55,299 nucleotides of DNA, from the NCBI GenBank assembly GCA_004802705.1, contig SGPL01000191.1, positions 1 to 55,299 on the forward strand, in the 5' to 3' direction. Within the stretch, counting starts at the first letter, position 1, and each line of letters opens with the position of its first letter. The notes beneath the pieces were generated by a model that was given only the letters and a program-made list of their open reading frames with translations, did not search any database and was not told the origin of the DNA. Position numbers and translations under genes: made by a program. The DNA comes from Bondarzewia mesenterica. Taxonomy: Eukaryota > Basidiomycota > Agaricomycetes > Russulales > Bondarzewiaceae. Below, in pieces: positions 44,389-55,299 of the stretch.

Positions 44389-46995
44389 ATGGCCGAAACA
44401 CTAATGGCTATCGTCTTGGTGACATCCTCTGCAAGAGGAAGCAGTCTCGTCTGTCGATGGCCACCTTCCCCTCAAACATACCCACGACTTGCTCGTGCTC
44501 GACCGGTCCCAAGCACAGATTTTGGGCATTTCGACAACCCTTGGCGTGCTGCTAACTTGGCTGATATATCAAGTGAACCAGGGAGTGACCATCTTCCCGT
44601 CAACATTAATCAAGGCGACTGGGATTACATCTGGAGACGACCTCATATCACCCGCGACCGTTCGGTCTCGTTCTCCCATTCAGCATCGCATTCAGCCTCT
44701 GGAAGAAATTCGCCTATAAAAGACAGCGCGTTCGAGTTTGACGACGCCCCGGACGACACGCGCTTGAAAGATGATTACGACGATTTTCTCGGGTACTCCT
44801 CTGAGTTTCTCGCCAGCATGCTGTGCCCTCAGCGCGCCCTATGCCACCAAAAGTTCGAGTTGGTGGTCGACGATCTGTGCTTCATCGGGCATCCTGTATG
44901 CGCTGAATTGGACAATCTTTGGAGATTCAAACCGGAGAAGTCTAAAGTAGACACTCGGGGAAGGGGTTCGAAGAAACGAAGGTCAGGGGAGGATCTTGCT
45001 TCTTCCGTTGAATTGGATAGGAATAGCCCCCCTATGCCGGCGCCCCAGAAGAGTGCTTGGCTGCAGACCTTCCATCTCGCCTTCGTTCATGATTTGCCCG
45101 ACCCTTCTTCGTCTGCATCGGGGAATATCGAGAAATACTTCGATATCATATACGAGCAAGTCGTTTTCTTCATCACTGCCGTTCTCTTTCAAGAACAAGT
45201 GCTCTCAAATTTTGTTGAGTCTGAATGCGATACTCTTGGAATTCTTAAAGATGAATTCGCAGGCAAAGGTCAGTCCTTCATACTTGCTGCCGATTGACGT
45301 TGCGGCTGATTGATATGGGAAAAATCACGAATTAGGCGAGTCATACGAGAATTTCATGAAGCAGGCACTCGTCATATCTTCTATTGCTCCTGCTATGAAA
45401 ATACTCTACGAAGCCATCAAGAACCGTTCACTCGCTCACCTGACTATTCACAATCTGCCACTCGAATTACAACTTCCGCCCTACCTGGACTCTCTGCTTC
45501 ATAGCGAAGATGATTTGGACGCAGTTGAACAAGGATATCAAGGCGATGTTTCAAACCGCGATGGAAACTCATGGAGCCGTGAGCTGAGTTTCGCGTGGAG
45601 GCTACCCAGTCTGGAGCCCTGGAAGAGCTTACTGCTCCTGGATGATCCTGGAGACAAGGAGTGGATGGGCGTGGACGCCAATCTGAGGGCAGCGAACGTA
45701 CGAGAGGAGGACCGAATGTTGGCTGAGCAACTGATCGTTTTTCTGAAGATGGCCGATGTGACTCTTTCGTGCGTACAAGCTTATATTGCTCTCACATCAC
45801 ATTGGCCGCTTGTTCATGCCACTCTGCCGTTCAGCCTCGCTGATATGGCGACGCTTCTTGACTGGGACCTTGAGTCTCAGGTGTTTCCTATTGTGCGATG
45901 GCTCGTGCACCATCGACGGGCCAAAGTAGTCGACGTGGTAGACCGCGGGCTAAAGACAGTCTTTGCTCTTCCTGTTAAGATCGAATCGCCGTAAGTCACT
46001 CAACCGATAGAATGGACACTCATCTGGACTCGTCACGTTTTTTCAGAATAAAAGATTTGTCCAAGGAATTCCGCCAGGCTTTCCCAGATCCGGCGATACC
46101 GTCTCTCCCCCACCTCCTTTCGACCATATCGTCATTGTCATCCAATCACTTCTACGCTGCTGTAGTCAAATCAAAAGAGCTTGTTCCTACGTACCATCCC
46201 GTCGTCCAGTGGATGCTCAAGAAAGATCTCCTGGTCACTTTACATGTGTGGATCAGGGTCGTGGCGACTGCGGAGATCAAGAACAAGGTAGGACGAGCAC
46301 GGAAGTCGAACCGTAGGACTGGAAAGGAGGAATCAAAAATGGGACGCAAGGCGATGACGGCACATGAGGAAGAGCAACTCGAAAGCGAAAAGGACTTGGA
46401 GATGTTATTCGACTCTCCAAGATGGTTGCCGCTCTCCCCCAAGAGCGCTTTCGAGGGCAAGAGACGTGCATCAGGATCCCGGCGTAGTCCCCTATCCGAC
46501 TTCGGGGGTCCCCCAATCTTGGAAGAGGATATCGAGGCAGATGAATACAACGAGAAGGATGCCGGAGAAACTGAAGAGGAGACGAGCGGAGAAGTCGGAA
46601 CGGATTTCTTCGAAGATGACGATGACGATGAACGGGTCCCGTCCATCATATCGGACCCTGGGCGAGCGACATATAAAGAGAATAAGTGGCTGGAGGCGAT
46701 GTCGGAGGGTAGAGACAAGACGATTGCCCAACGGTTTGAACAGTCAGTGGCCTTCGTCCTCGCACATCGCCTGTCTAACACGAAAACTAATTTCCTGAAA
46801 CAGAATCAACCGATATTTTGACGGAAAGTGCTCGGATGACGAGATCCTTTTCAGAGCAGAGATTTCGAGGAAGCAGTTGCGCGAGGTACTGCACCATTAT
46901 GACGAATACGTGAGTGCAGCTTGAACAGGGCGCCCATCGAAGTATCCTGACTTTTCGCGGTCTTGCAGCTTGAGATATTTCTGCATCCTTCTTGA
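44389..46995 (+). CDS. NPR3: Npr3 (nitrogen permease regulator 3, SEACIT/GATOR1)
   Basis: A subunit of the SEACIT/GATOR1 complex, which acts as GTPase-activating complex for Gtr1 and so turns TORC1 off when amino acids are short. Exons 44389-45268, 45336-45990, 46047-46742, 46804-46909 and 46969-46995 sum to 2,364 nt, giving 787 residues; phase holds at every join. The N-terminus (ETLMAIVLVTSSARGSSLVCRWPP) is the characteristic longin-type start of Npr3. Next come SSEFLASMLCPQRALCHQKFEL and FHLAFVHDLP, a conserved SYENFMKQALVISSIAPAMKILYEAI block, a middle region with RDGNSWSRELSFAWRLPSLEPWKSL and PLVHATLPFSLADM, and a long acidic insert rich in Asp/Glu (about 46500-46640). The C-terminal helix-turn-helix-like end reads INRYFDGKCSDDEILFRAEISR. 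The last exon is only 27 nt. Its pathway partner GTR2 sits 35 kb upstream. Confidence 0.9.
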
Positions 46996-47545
46996 TGGCG
47001 GGCTCAACAGAGCATAGTGCTATTCACTCATGCGCTTCAAACTCGGGTCCATCGCCCCGTCTCAGAGATGGTGTAGCCTTCGGATTCGGACCATTGGAAT
47101 CTGATGGCGCCGACGTACCATAGCAGGAGGCGGCACAAAGGCTGAACGAGCGATCTGTGGAAGATATATCCACTCATGGACGCATGCCGGACGTTCTGCC
47201 GTCTGAAATTTGACACTAATCAAATTAGTATGGTATATTCCATTGCTTCAATGGTGTCTCCAGAAGTACTTCCTCGAGTCTCGCCCTTGCGTGCCTGTAT
47301 ATACCAGCTAGCCCCAGTCCAGGCGCCCATATGCATTCAAACTTTCTCTCCGCAGTGTGAAGGAGGAAGTGACTGAGCCTGAAAGTATGCGCGCTAAACA
47401 CGCAGCCCAACGTACAGTATATGCACGCCTTCGTGGTCCTTGATATGGAAGAAAATTAAACTGACTGCCATCAATCTGCTCATGAACGGTGAAGATGTCG
47501 ATCGCGAGATGATTGCATAGAGACACAAACCTGACGACCATGGGA
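46996..47545. other. intergenic between convergent genes
   Basis: This holds the 3' flanks of NPR3 and the FRA10AC1-like gene. Open frames here are short and unrecognised. Nothing else is seen. Confidence 0.45.
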
Positions 47546-48385
47546 TCATGGAGGTCTCGGTGATGGAGAGCGTCGGCGAGTAGAATGTCGGTCATCCAAG
47601 TTCTGCCTGGGTGACCGAGACCGAGAATGCCGTTGATGGCGGCGCGCATACGAGTTTTCCTCGTTCATGCCACCCTCGTCTCCTCTTTCTCTTCTCTCTT
47701 CCCCCCGTGTCCGACTTCTTCTAGGCTCCGAATGTCTGCTCTTCTCATCTGACGGCCCACCCGGCCCAAGGTCAATGACTCGCTCTGCCTCATCTTTCGG
47801 CTCCTGATCCATCTGTGTCGTCAGATCTGCGGACGTCCTCATAGCTTCGTCTTTCTCCTTGTTCCGCTTCCACATCAGCTTTTTGCAGCATTTATCGCAA
47901 AGGACCACCTTGACCAACGCACTCTTGATTTGACCCTGCTCCTCATATGCGAAAGGGAGCTCGAGGGTCTTCAGCGGGATCGCAGGCGGTGCGTCTGGGT
48001 CGTGATCGGGATGTACGTGGTGCGAACACCGCGTGTTTCCGCACGTCGTTTCTCCGGTGCTAGAAAGGACCTCGGCCTCCGTGCGCCAACGGAGAGCAAA
48101 CTGCGCGGGATGGCTGTTCAACGAGGACGACTACGACACAACGCTGGATGGGGCGGGAGGGGCACTCACATTTCCAGACTTGTAGTGTTTGAGATCGCAC
48201 ACTGCGAACTCTCGGAAGAGACTGGAATAGTATTTCTGTGCTAACTGGTCGTTCCAAGAACTCTGACCGGGATTCTCGTCGTCGTCTTCGCGTAGGAATT
48301 TGTGGGATGCCTTCAGGATATCGAATTCCGTCGAATACGATGTCGTAGAGCCAGAGGCATGAGGCTTGTTTCTGTAGAGCGCCAT
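47546..48385 (-). CDS. FRA10AC1-like protein
   Basis: A homologue of human FRA10AC1, a nuclear protein reported with the spliceosome. Two exons, 48385-48170 and 48100-47546, sum to 771 nt (256 residues) across a 69-nt intron with a GTGAGT donor. The first part has TEFDILKASHKFLREDD and YYSSLFREFAVCDLKHYKSGN; the second starts FALRWRTEAEVLSSTGETTCGNTRCSHH in the expected order, followed by LPFAYEEQGQIKSALVKV and LCDKCCKKLMWKRNKEK. The four Cys residues in CGNTRC and CDKCC are placed as in the family and probably bind zinc. The C-terminal 80 residues are Arg/Ser/Glu-rich with an RS-like end (RHSRSRSP, RRRSPSPRP), fitting a splicing role. The frame is open upstream to 48547, but the Met at 48385 gives the normal start. 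Confidence 0.87.
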
Positions 48386-48677
48386 TTTATCGCGATTCAG
48401 GAATGCGGACGCCGGAATCCTGCAAGACTCCTGCAAGTCGTTTGACGGAACTGTGAGTCTGACTCCCCGATGCCGTCCTAGTCGTTTATGTAAGACAATC
48501 TCGTGATCGCATCTGGCATTCACGTGGCATCGGCGCGTAAATTCCACGACGAGCTAAGAATCGGACTCGAGGTGCACAAGTACATTAATAATTAACAAAT
48601 AAATGATACACAATGTCATGAATAATCGTCACGGTCGTTCCTTTTTTTTTTCATTCAGTAGTATCTGGCAAGAGAGC

Positions 48678-50700
48678 TCAGGCCCCTCCTGATGACGGCT
48701 CATCGCTCTGCTTGGTCCGACTTCGGCGATGAATGTACAATGCTGCCGCCAGAAAGACGCAAGGTATTGTATCTGTCACCTGAGAATATGGTATAATTAG
48801 ATTGCATCAAAGTCGGAGAAAAAAACGTTCACGACTTACCGACGCGAAGACGACGCCCTTCCACCACACATAATTTACGCTACCCAGAATAGCGCCGGAT
48901 ATTGGAGGTCCGACAAGACAAGCAATGCCCACAGGTACGATCGCAAATCCCATTCGTTTCCTGGCGCGTATCATTGGAATCGTGTCGATATATTGATACA
49001 GGAATATAGGACTCACCCTTTGTTCGCGCCCGGAGGTGTTAAAGAGTCGATGATGGGGAGATACAGTGCCACACTAGCGCCAAAGAAAAATCCATAGCTG
49101 TAACAACCCGTCAATATCGATGTCGATGCTAAGAAACACTGCGCGATCACTCACAAAATAACGAATAGAACAAGACCGACAGGCGTTGTGCAGCCCAACA
49201 TAGCGAATCCCATCAGACCTTCAGGGAAGGGAGAACTTATCAGTCAAAACAGATCGCGCATGAAATGGGGCAATCTCACCGCTTAAAGTCGCGCACGGCA
49301 CAAAAACATCGAGTTTTCCCCATTTATCCGCCAACCAACTGGGGACAACACGCCCAAAGATGCTGGCTGCGTTCATGATCGCGACCGAATAGAAAGCCAG
49401 GGCGCTCTCGATTCCGTGCATGCGCGCAAACAGCTGGATGTAGAAGGCGGGGAAGTACATTCCTAGAGATGCCACGAACCCCCAGGCGACGGTCAGTACA
49501 TAAGGCGCATCCGTGAGCGTTGTTTTTGTTGAATGATCGGCGGATTTTTTGATGGGGGGAACAAAGATGAGGAGGTTGCCAATAATGAAGCAGAACAGCG
49601 TGATAAAAGCTGCTATGCGCGTTCCCCACACGAAGCCGACAGAACCGTGGATCAGGTTATTTAGCAGAACTATACGATTTGTTAGTCCATGACGGAACTA
49701 TGACAAAGAACAGGGTCCGACATACTGGACAAAAATATGCCTCCAACGGATGCTCCGGAATCCACCAATCCCTGAAGACCGATAATGATCAGTCAACCTG
49801 TAGCCGGGCAATATGCAGGTAGACACTTACGGTCGCGAACGCTCTCTTGGACTTGAAGTGGTGAAAGACAACAGTGGATGCAGGTATATAAAGCAGACCA
49901 ATGCCTGCACCCATTCCTATGCCTTGGGCAAGGAATACCTGACGGATGAAATTTCAGAAAAGGCATTCAAAAACGTCCATATGACTCACTTGGTAATACT
50001 GATGGGGCTTTGCCAAAGACAATAAAAAGAAACTGTCGATCGCCAAATGTGTTCAGACGCGCAGGGCGATGAATGATCGAGAGCAAACTAACCTGATGGT
50101 GAATAGGGTGCATCCGGCGATATTTGCTGTTCTTATATAGCCCATGTCAAATCTGGGCAAGAGTCCGGGTCAGCCATTGAATAGGGTAAAAGGACCGGAG
50201 AGTTCGACTGACAGCTTGCCGCCTATTGGCCCTAAAATAAGTTCAAGAAAGATCTGCACTGGAAGAGAGATATGACAGATCAGTACACTGCACGATCGAG
50301 GGTATAATCATTGTCTCAATTACCTCCGCCAATCCAACTAATAGCCGAAGTCGAGTAGTTGTCGAGCCATGAAGTCGTGTAAAAGTCTTGATAGACACCG
50401 AAGGCAGATGTCTAATGATTCGTGTCAGTGAAGGTAGACTTGCACACATAGATGAATCATACCATGCCAATGGAACATGAGACAATAAGCCAAGCACCCA
50501 AGACTATGGGGATGCATCATTAGGAGTCCACGACACTGTACGAAAAACATTAAAGACGTACCGGTGCTCCACGCACGCTTGCGGCCCATGGGGTAATCAT
50601 CGTCGAAGAACTCAGATGAGAGATGGTCGACGCCATCTGACTCAGTGTTCGCAACAGAGTGGACGTCGTCGAGGTGACCCTTCTCAGTAATGAGATCCAT
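48678..50700 (-). CDS. MFS monocarboxylate-transporter-like protein B
   Basis: A major facilitator carrier of the same subgroup as gene A. The start is ATG 50698-50700 and the stop TGA 48678-48680. An acidic N-terminus (contains SSEFFDDDYPMGRKRAWST) is followed by VLGAWLIVSCSIGM, ISWIGGVQIFLELILGPIGGKL, LAQGIGMGAGIGLLYIP, GLVDSGASVGG, LIHGSVGFVWGTRIAAF, AWGFVASLGMYFPAFYIQLF, FGRVVPSWLADKWGKL, KRMGFAIVPVGIACLVGPPISG and a final helix ending in HRRSRTKQSDEPSSGGA. About twelve transmembrane helices fit. Introns are numerous, short, and mostly at the same places as in A. No frame breaks were seen. The substrate is unknown; small monocarboxylates or riboflavin-type solutes are the usual proposals for this group. 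Confidence 0.87.
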
Positions 50701-53700
50701 AGTAAGCTAGTATCCGTTGAGCTAGAGCCACAACACCCCAAAGGCTTTTATACACAGAAGAAAACTGGGCGCCAGTACGCTCCGCGGCAAACTGTCAAGG
50801 TGAGTGACTCAAAGCGCATGTCGGTGTTGATCGCTTTGCACGCAATCGCGTGGTGGAAGGTCCAATGAGGCCTATTGGCATGGTCAGTGAATTTAATTTT
50901 GCTTCCATTCCTTAGAGACGACACACATACCCTTCTTGGCCCGCGCCATATATCAGTTGGGATGGAGAGAGCGTCAAATGCAAGCGCCAGCAAAGAGGCG
51001 GTACGTACTGTCGAGGTAAGCCAGGTACTACTCCAGACGGGGGGAAATCGCTGTTTGACCATTGACGCCGGAGATAAAGACCCGGAGAAAGAAACACAAA
51101 CACGAAAAGTTGGGTGAGCCGAGAGGCATGCATACTTGAGTTCCCAGGTACAATCAGTGCAGCAGAGATGCGGAATGGAAAGGCAAACAATACAATGTGT
51201 GAATCTCACCCCATGCCAGCCAGTGCCGGCCTCATTACGCACTACGAGCGCCTGTTTAGCCAAAGGGGTGCATCATGGTAAGAAGACCCGGCGAGTCATT
51301 GTGCCCATGGGCAGCAAGATTTGCGACATGGCCGCCCAGCAGCGAGGAGCATGACCTCACAAAAGGTCCGTTGCTTACCGGCAATCGTTATCTGGCATTC
51401 GTCGCGCGCTGACGCGCCAGAGTCTTTTCCAGAAAAGAAACGCGCACAGCGGGGCGGCACTACATACGGATATAAGCACCCCTAGAATGCGTTTGGGCGG
51501 CAAAGCACCATTCAGCGCGGAAGCGCTCGCCATTGCATGACGTCCACGGCATACACAACAACAACAAAAAACGCGCGTGCATAGGCGTGCATGTGCATTA
51601 CGATCTCGATGCGTCCGAGTGACTCGGAACCTGTGTGCGCTCAAGCGCGCAAGGCAAGATCACATTGGGAAGACTTTTGATACATCTGATGTTCTCTGCA
51701 TGCTAATCTTGATAAACATGCGTTAGCTGTCCGTGCGGTCGACGTCTCTTGAGGAAGCAGTGAAGCGCTGAAGATTCGCGGGCGGCTGGTGCTTTGTCAA
51801 TGCCGTGGGAACACGTAGGAACGCTGGGCGTTATCGGCGTCTAAAATGCTGGATCCAGTACGCCACAGTTTACATAGACGCCCACTTCACCATCGTCGGC
51901 GGCGGAGCCAAAGTTCAGATATGGTCACTTGGTACTCACATGCACAGCTTGCGCGTACCCTTTCTCCAGCCAACCTTCTTCCATTCAATTCCAGGACCGG
52001 TAAGGGACTCATCTTCCAACATTCCACTAGGTGCATGTATCATCTATGTACAACAGTCTTGAAACTGTGATTATTTTCCGATCCTGCACTTCAATGAAGC
52101 TCAGCCGCCCGTGCAGGTGAGTTCCCCTCTCGTCTATCATATGTACATACTTGCTCAATTGAGGCCCGTGCGCATGGGCGTCAGTCGTCCGCTGCAGTTG
52201 ATCCGCGTCTATTCACCGTCATCCCGTTCTGGTCGAAGCTTAAAGGCCGGCAAGGATCAAGGACAGACCGCAAATGTAAGCTGTTTCGACTCAGACACTG
52301 ATCCGACTCCTTGATCCATCTAATTACAACCCACCCGTCGAGACTCGACAGGGCGTCATTTGCTGGTCCCCTGCGCTGGGGCTTGCGAGTATTGAGTCGG
52401 ATCAGGTTTGCCATGCGTTCGACCTCAAAAGGCCGTCGTAGTGCATGTCCATCCGCATTCGGTTCTTTCCGATACACAACACGTCGATATCCACTAAACC
52501 CCGTGGACCTCGTCTCTTGTGGAAAGAACGCTCGAGGTGACTCCATATCCAATGCCATTACCAACCCTCCCCGCGAATCTTGACACCTCTTTCTGAGCTG
52601 CTTAGCAGGGTACGTCGATGTAAATCCATTCCAAACCCGCGACGCCGCAGCTCCATACGACCCCTACACTCGTAGCGTTTCATGCAAAACCTTGCTCACA
52701 CGAGATTCTGGCACATCCACTTCGACGATCGAAGGCCTCAGGCTTTCAGGCCTTCGAGCTTGAATCACGCTCTCACAGATCGGACGAGAAACTGTCGTAT
52801 GCATATAACCTGAGGCTCCCGCGCGATCAGGTTACAGCTGTTCCTGAAAACTTCTCCAGTGTTGTTTTCCCCTCGGGACAAGGCTGAGTGCGTACGGAGG
52901 TGTGCCAGCCAGTCCAGCGTGGTCCAGAGACATGTACTGTGGAGATTTGAGGTTGATCTTAGCATTCAAGTTTCGGTTTGTGGCTAATATCGCATGACTT
53001 TCATAGGACCATAGTATCTGCTTCCGATAGATCCATCCTAGTCTTCCACCACATCAGCCAAGGTATCAAAGACCGGGCCTTATTGTATGAGCACGGCATG
53101 ATTCCAGACGATGTTTGTGAGTTATTTCGAGTCTCTCGCGGAAGTCACAGGCGCCGCTCGCCCGCCGCCGCCACTCAGGCAGGAGCAGATCTAAGTATTC
53201 GAGACAGTGTGGTCATCGCAACGTTTTCCCAGTGGTCCGATCCAGGACGTCTGGGGGTAACCCGAACATGTCTCTGAACCGTGCTGGACTGGTTGGCGCA
53301 TCTCAGCACGCACTCAGCCTGGCCCTGAGCAGGAAAAGAAAAGAAAACGACGTGGACGTGGATACTTACAGTAACATAATCGCAACCATTGTTATACTTG
53401 CTCGCTCGCTTGCAACGCCAATTGAACACATCAAGATGAAAAGTCTCCCTCGACACTAAATACCAACACGCACTCTCGAGAGCAAAGATTGTATTATCTA
53501 TATACACGAGCCTCGGTCGGTACAATCATTGTACAGATACATATAGTATGCAGTAGCACGATGCAAGGAGGAGAAGAAATAACTCAATATGATAACAAAA
53601 GCGTCGCCTGCATCCGTGCTCAGTAACTGCCCAACAAAAAAGATTCAAAACGTCACCAAGAACACTGCTGGGAACAACATTGATTGGTTCCCTCGTTGCA

Positions 53701-53858
53701 CTACTACCAGACGACCGCGAATATGAACCCACACACTACTCGTAATAACCATACGACGCGAATCCTATATAAGATAGATACGAACGAGCGACTGAAAATC
53801 AGATCTATATAAAAAAGTCCCCATGACCAACAGCCTATTCTTTAATATATACCACTAC
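50701..53858. other. gene-poor region
   Basis: About 3.1 kb between MFS B and the redoxin gene with no supported intact gene. The first few hundred bases should be the MFS B promoter. Short open frames on both strands (for example 50748-51263 - and 52181-52564 -) show no motif. The stretch at 53047-53160 resembles part of a transposase and is listed apart. The base composition looks more mixed than in the genes, which fits decayed mobile-element sequence. Confidence 0.4.
53047..53160 (+). mobile_element. possible transposase helix-turn-helix remnant
   Basis: One frame reads HHISQGIKDRALLYEHGMI followed by PDDVCELFRVSRGSHRRRS. This has the pattern of the N-terminal homeodomain-like helix-turn-helix of DDE transposases common in mushrooms (a basic start, K..AL.LYE.GM.P.DV, then .VSR.S..R). 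The frame soon stops, and no catalytic region follows, so if real it is a fragment. The call rests on pattern memory only. Confidence 0.33.
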
Positions 53859-55299
53859 TCACATCAACACCACCATCGACGCACGAAATCCACCCCGAAA
53901 ACGGCCAACCCAAATCTCAGACCGCCACCCCCCTCCTGCATCCTCCCCCGATCCTCGAGGAACCAGATCCACGATCACCGCAGACTCGCTCGAACAATTC
54001 GAGTCCCACTCGACCCTCTGCTGACCCTCCTCCTTCGACCATCCCTCCGGCCCGACGTCCCTACAACAGTACCCACCCTCCCGCTCCACCTCCTCCGGCA
54101 CGATGGACAACACCTTGCCTTCCCACTCCGCATCCGCATCTCCGACTTCCCTCACTGCGTCCCACACACCACCACCACCACCCACCATAGATCTCTGGAT
54201 CATCCCCATCTCCCCCTCCTCCTCCTCCTCTTCGTCCTCAGGAAAATCAACGAACCCCCCACGCCGTTTCGCCTTTCGACTTCGCATCCTCGCCAGACTT
54301 CGTCTCCTCTGCGCCATCCACTGTTCTTCATCCTCATCCAGCACCACCTGCACGGCGCTCTTCTTCCCGAGCGAACCCATTGAGGACGACGAGGACGAGG
54401 ACGAGGAGGGTTGCGAAAAGGACACCCCCGCGGCTTGCAGGACGGTCAACACCGCCGCATGCCCGCGCCGCGTGCGCATCCGGTGCGCGTACGTGCACAT
54501 CAACCTGTCGTCCCACCAAACCAAAAACAAAAACAAAAACAAATTGAGCAACTTCCAATCAGGGGGGGGGGGAGAGGAAAGGACAGCGAGAAACGCAACG
54601 CACCCAGGTCCCAAAACGAACTCGCCGCCGAGCTGCGCCACGTCCCCTCCCTTCGCCCACACCGGCATTCCCACTTTCAGCGCGTGCCGCACCACCATGG
54701 CCAACCCGCCCACCGCGCCGTGCTTGACGTACCCCGCACCGTTTCCCTCTTCCACCACGTCCGAACGGCCACCGTGTGGGTGCACATGGGAGAGGGACTG
54801 CGAATGCGCGTGCGCGTGCGCGGGAGACGCGTCCGAGGACGTCGCGCGGAGCGTCATTCCCAGAGCGTGATACAGCTCTAGGGTCGGGTCCGTATAGATC
54901 GGGTACGTGAGGTGGAAGATCTCTGCCATTACGAGATACCGCCAGTCAGTTCAGTCAATGAAGAAAGCTTTGAGCGGAGAGGCGAGCCGGAGACGCACGT
55001 CGGTAAGACTTGATGAGCCCGTAAGACCCACAGCCCACGATCACGAGCTTGACACCGGAGCGCTGCAGCGCGGCGTGATCGACCTCACGCACGACCGAGA
55101 AAAGGTAGTCCTGGCACATCGGGCACCTATTCTCCAAACCGTCAGGTCAGTTACATCTCAATTCAAAGGGCCAGGGAGAAACGCACCAGAAATGCCGTAT
55201 AAACACGACGACCGTCCGCGCGTCCCGCCAGAGCTCACCAAAGGGGACTCGCACACCGCTCTCGGCGATGACGCTCATGCGCGCGGCCTCGGCGAGCTG
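53859..55299 (-). CDS. AhpC/TSA-type redoxin (peroxiredoxin-like 2 group), 5' end outside window
   Basis: A thioredoxin-fold protein of the AhpC/TSA-2 (PRXL2-like) group, expected to act in redox control in the cytosol. The gene enters from the right edge. Exons read, in gene order, to 55187, then 55126-54999, 54922-54604, and from about 54510 to the stop at 53859. Conserved signs are GELWRDARTVVVFIRHFW joined over an intron to CPMCQDY (the CxxC redox centre), VIVGCGSYGLIKSYR, IFHLTYPIYTDPTLELYHALGM and the final family motif GGEFVLGPG joined to LMCTYAHRMRTRRGHA. A His-rich insert (AHAHAHSQSLSHVHPHGG) sits after the GM loop. The C-terminal 200 residues are low complexity (poly-Ser, poly-Glu, WEGKVLSIVP) and are not part of the usual fold. 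The intron at about 54510-54603 contains a CAAAAA tandem run and a G9 run. Confidence 0.82.

Noticed and set aside
53823..54870. Long plus-strand frames of 186 and 255 codons, Pro/Ser/Thr-rich
   Set aside because: They lie opposite the redoxin gene, which has family motifs, phase-consistent introns and a CxxC site. The plus-strand frames are shadows of the repeats in its tail.

Overview
The window is nuclear DNA from a filamentous basidiomycete, most likely an Agaricomycete. The evidence is dense genes with many phase-consistent introns of about 47-67 nt, a fatty acid synthase in which the beta and alpha chains are fused in one gene, and two members of a multi-membrane-segment family (DUF6534-like) that is expanded in mushrooms. 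I cannot name the species. No bacterial features, tRNA, rRNA or CRISPR array were seen. All exon joins were worked out by eye from splice signals, reading phase and family resemblance. For several genes the summed exons are an exact multiple of three, which supports the model.

Layout. 1160-2537 (+): a Ser/Thr-rich single-pass surface protein. 3543-6997 (-): VTC4, the polyphosphate polymerase, head to head with GTR2 (7352-9687, +), a Rag-type GTPase whose fourth intron is 982 nt, far longer than any other here. 10186-22897 (+): single-chain fatty acid synthase, about 3,940 residues, readable only if two one-base gaps near 10660 and 12334 are bridged. 23381-25418 (-): MFS monocarboxylate-transporter-like gene A. 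26449-28505 (+): DUF6534-like gene C, 19 exons, many of them microexons. 29112-31631 (-): a long disordered Ser/Pro-rich protein. 31632-34749: mostly empty, with one probable decayed reading frame. 34750-36800 (-): DBP5 RNA helicase. 37229-38122 (+): POF1/NMNAT-like nucleotidylyltransferase. 38832-40763 (+): DUF6534-like gene D, paralogue of C. 41609-43925 (+): TPR protein. 44389-46995 (+): NPR3. 47546-48385 (-): FRA10AC1-like protein. 48678-50700 (-): MFS gene B, paralogue of A. 50701-53858: a 3.1-kb gap with a possible transposase helix-turn-helix scrap. 53859-55299 (-): AhpC/TSA-type redoxin, cut by the window edge.

How the genes relate. GTR2 and NPR3 belong to one pathway from family knowledge: Npr3 is part of the SEACIT/GATOR1 GAP acting on Gtr1, the partner of Gtr2, at the vacuole, where VTC4 also works. 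Fatty acid synthesis is a major TORC1-responsive output. Their proximity may be chance. The strongest unusual signals are the microexon architecture (a 9-nt exon completing the SPX basic motif in VTC4, and eleven exons of 35 nt or less in gene C), the oversized GTR2 intron, the two apparent frameshifts in the fatty acid synthase, and an intron in gene D that appears to have become coding.
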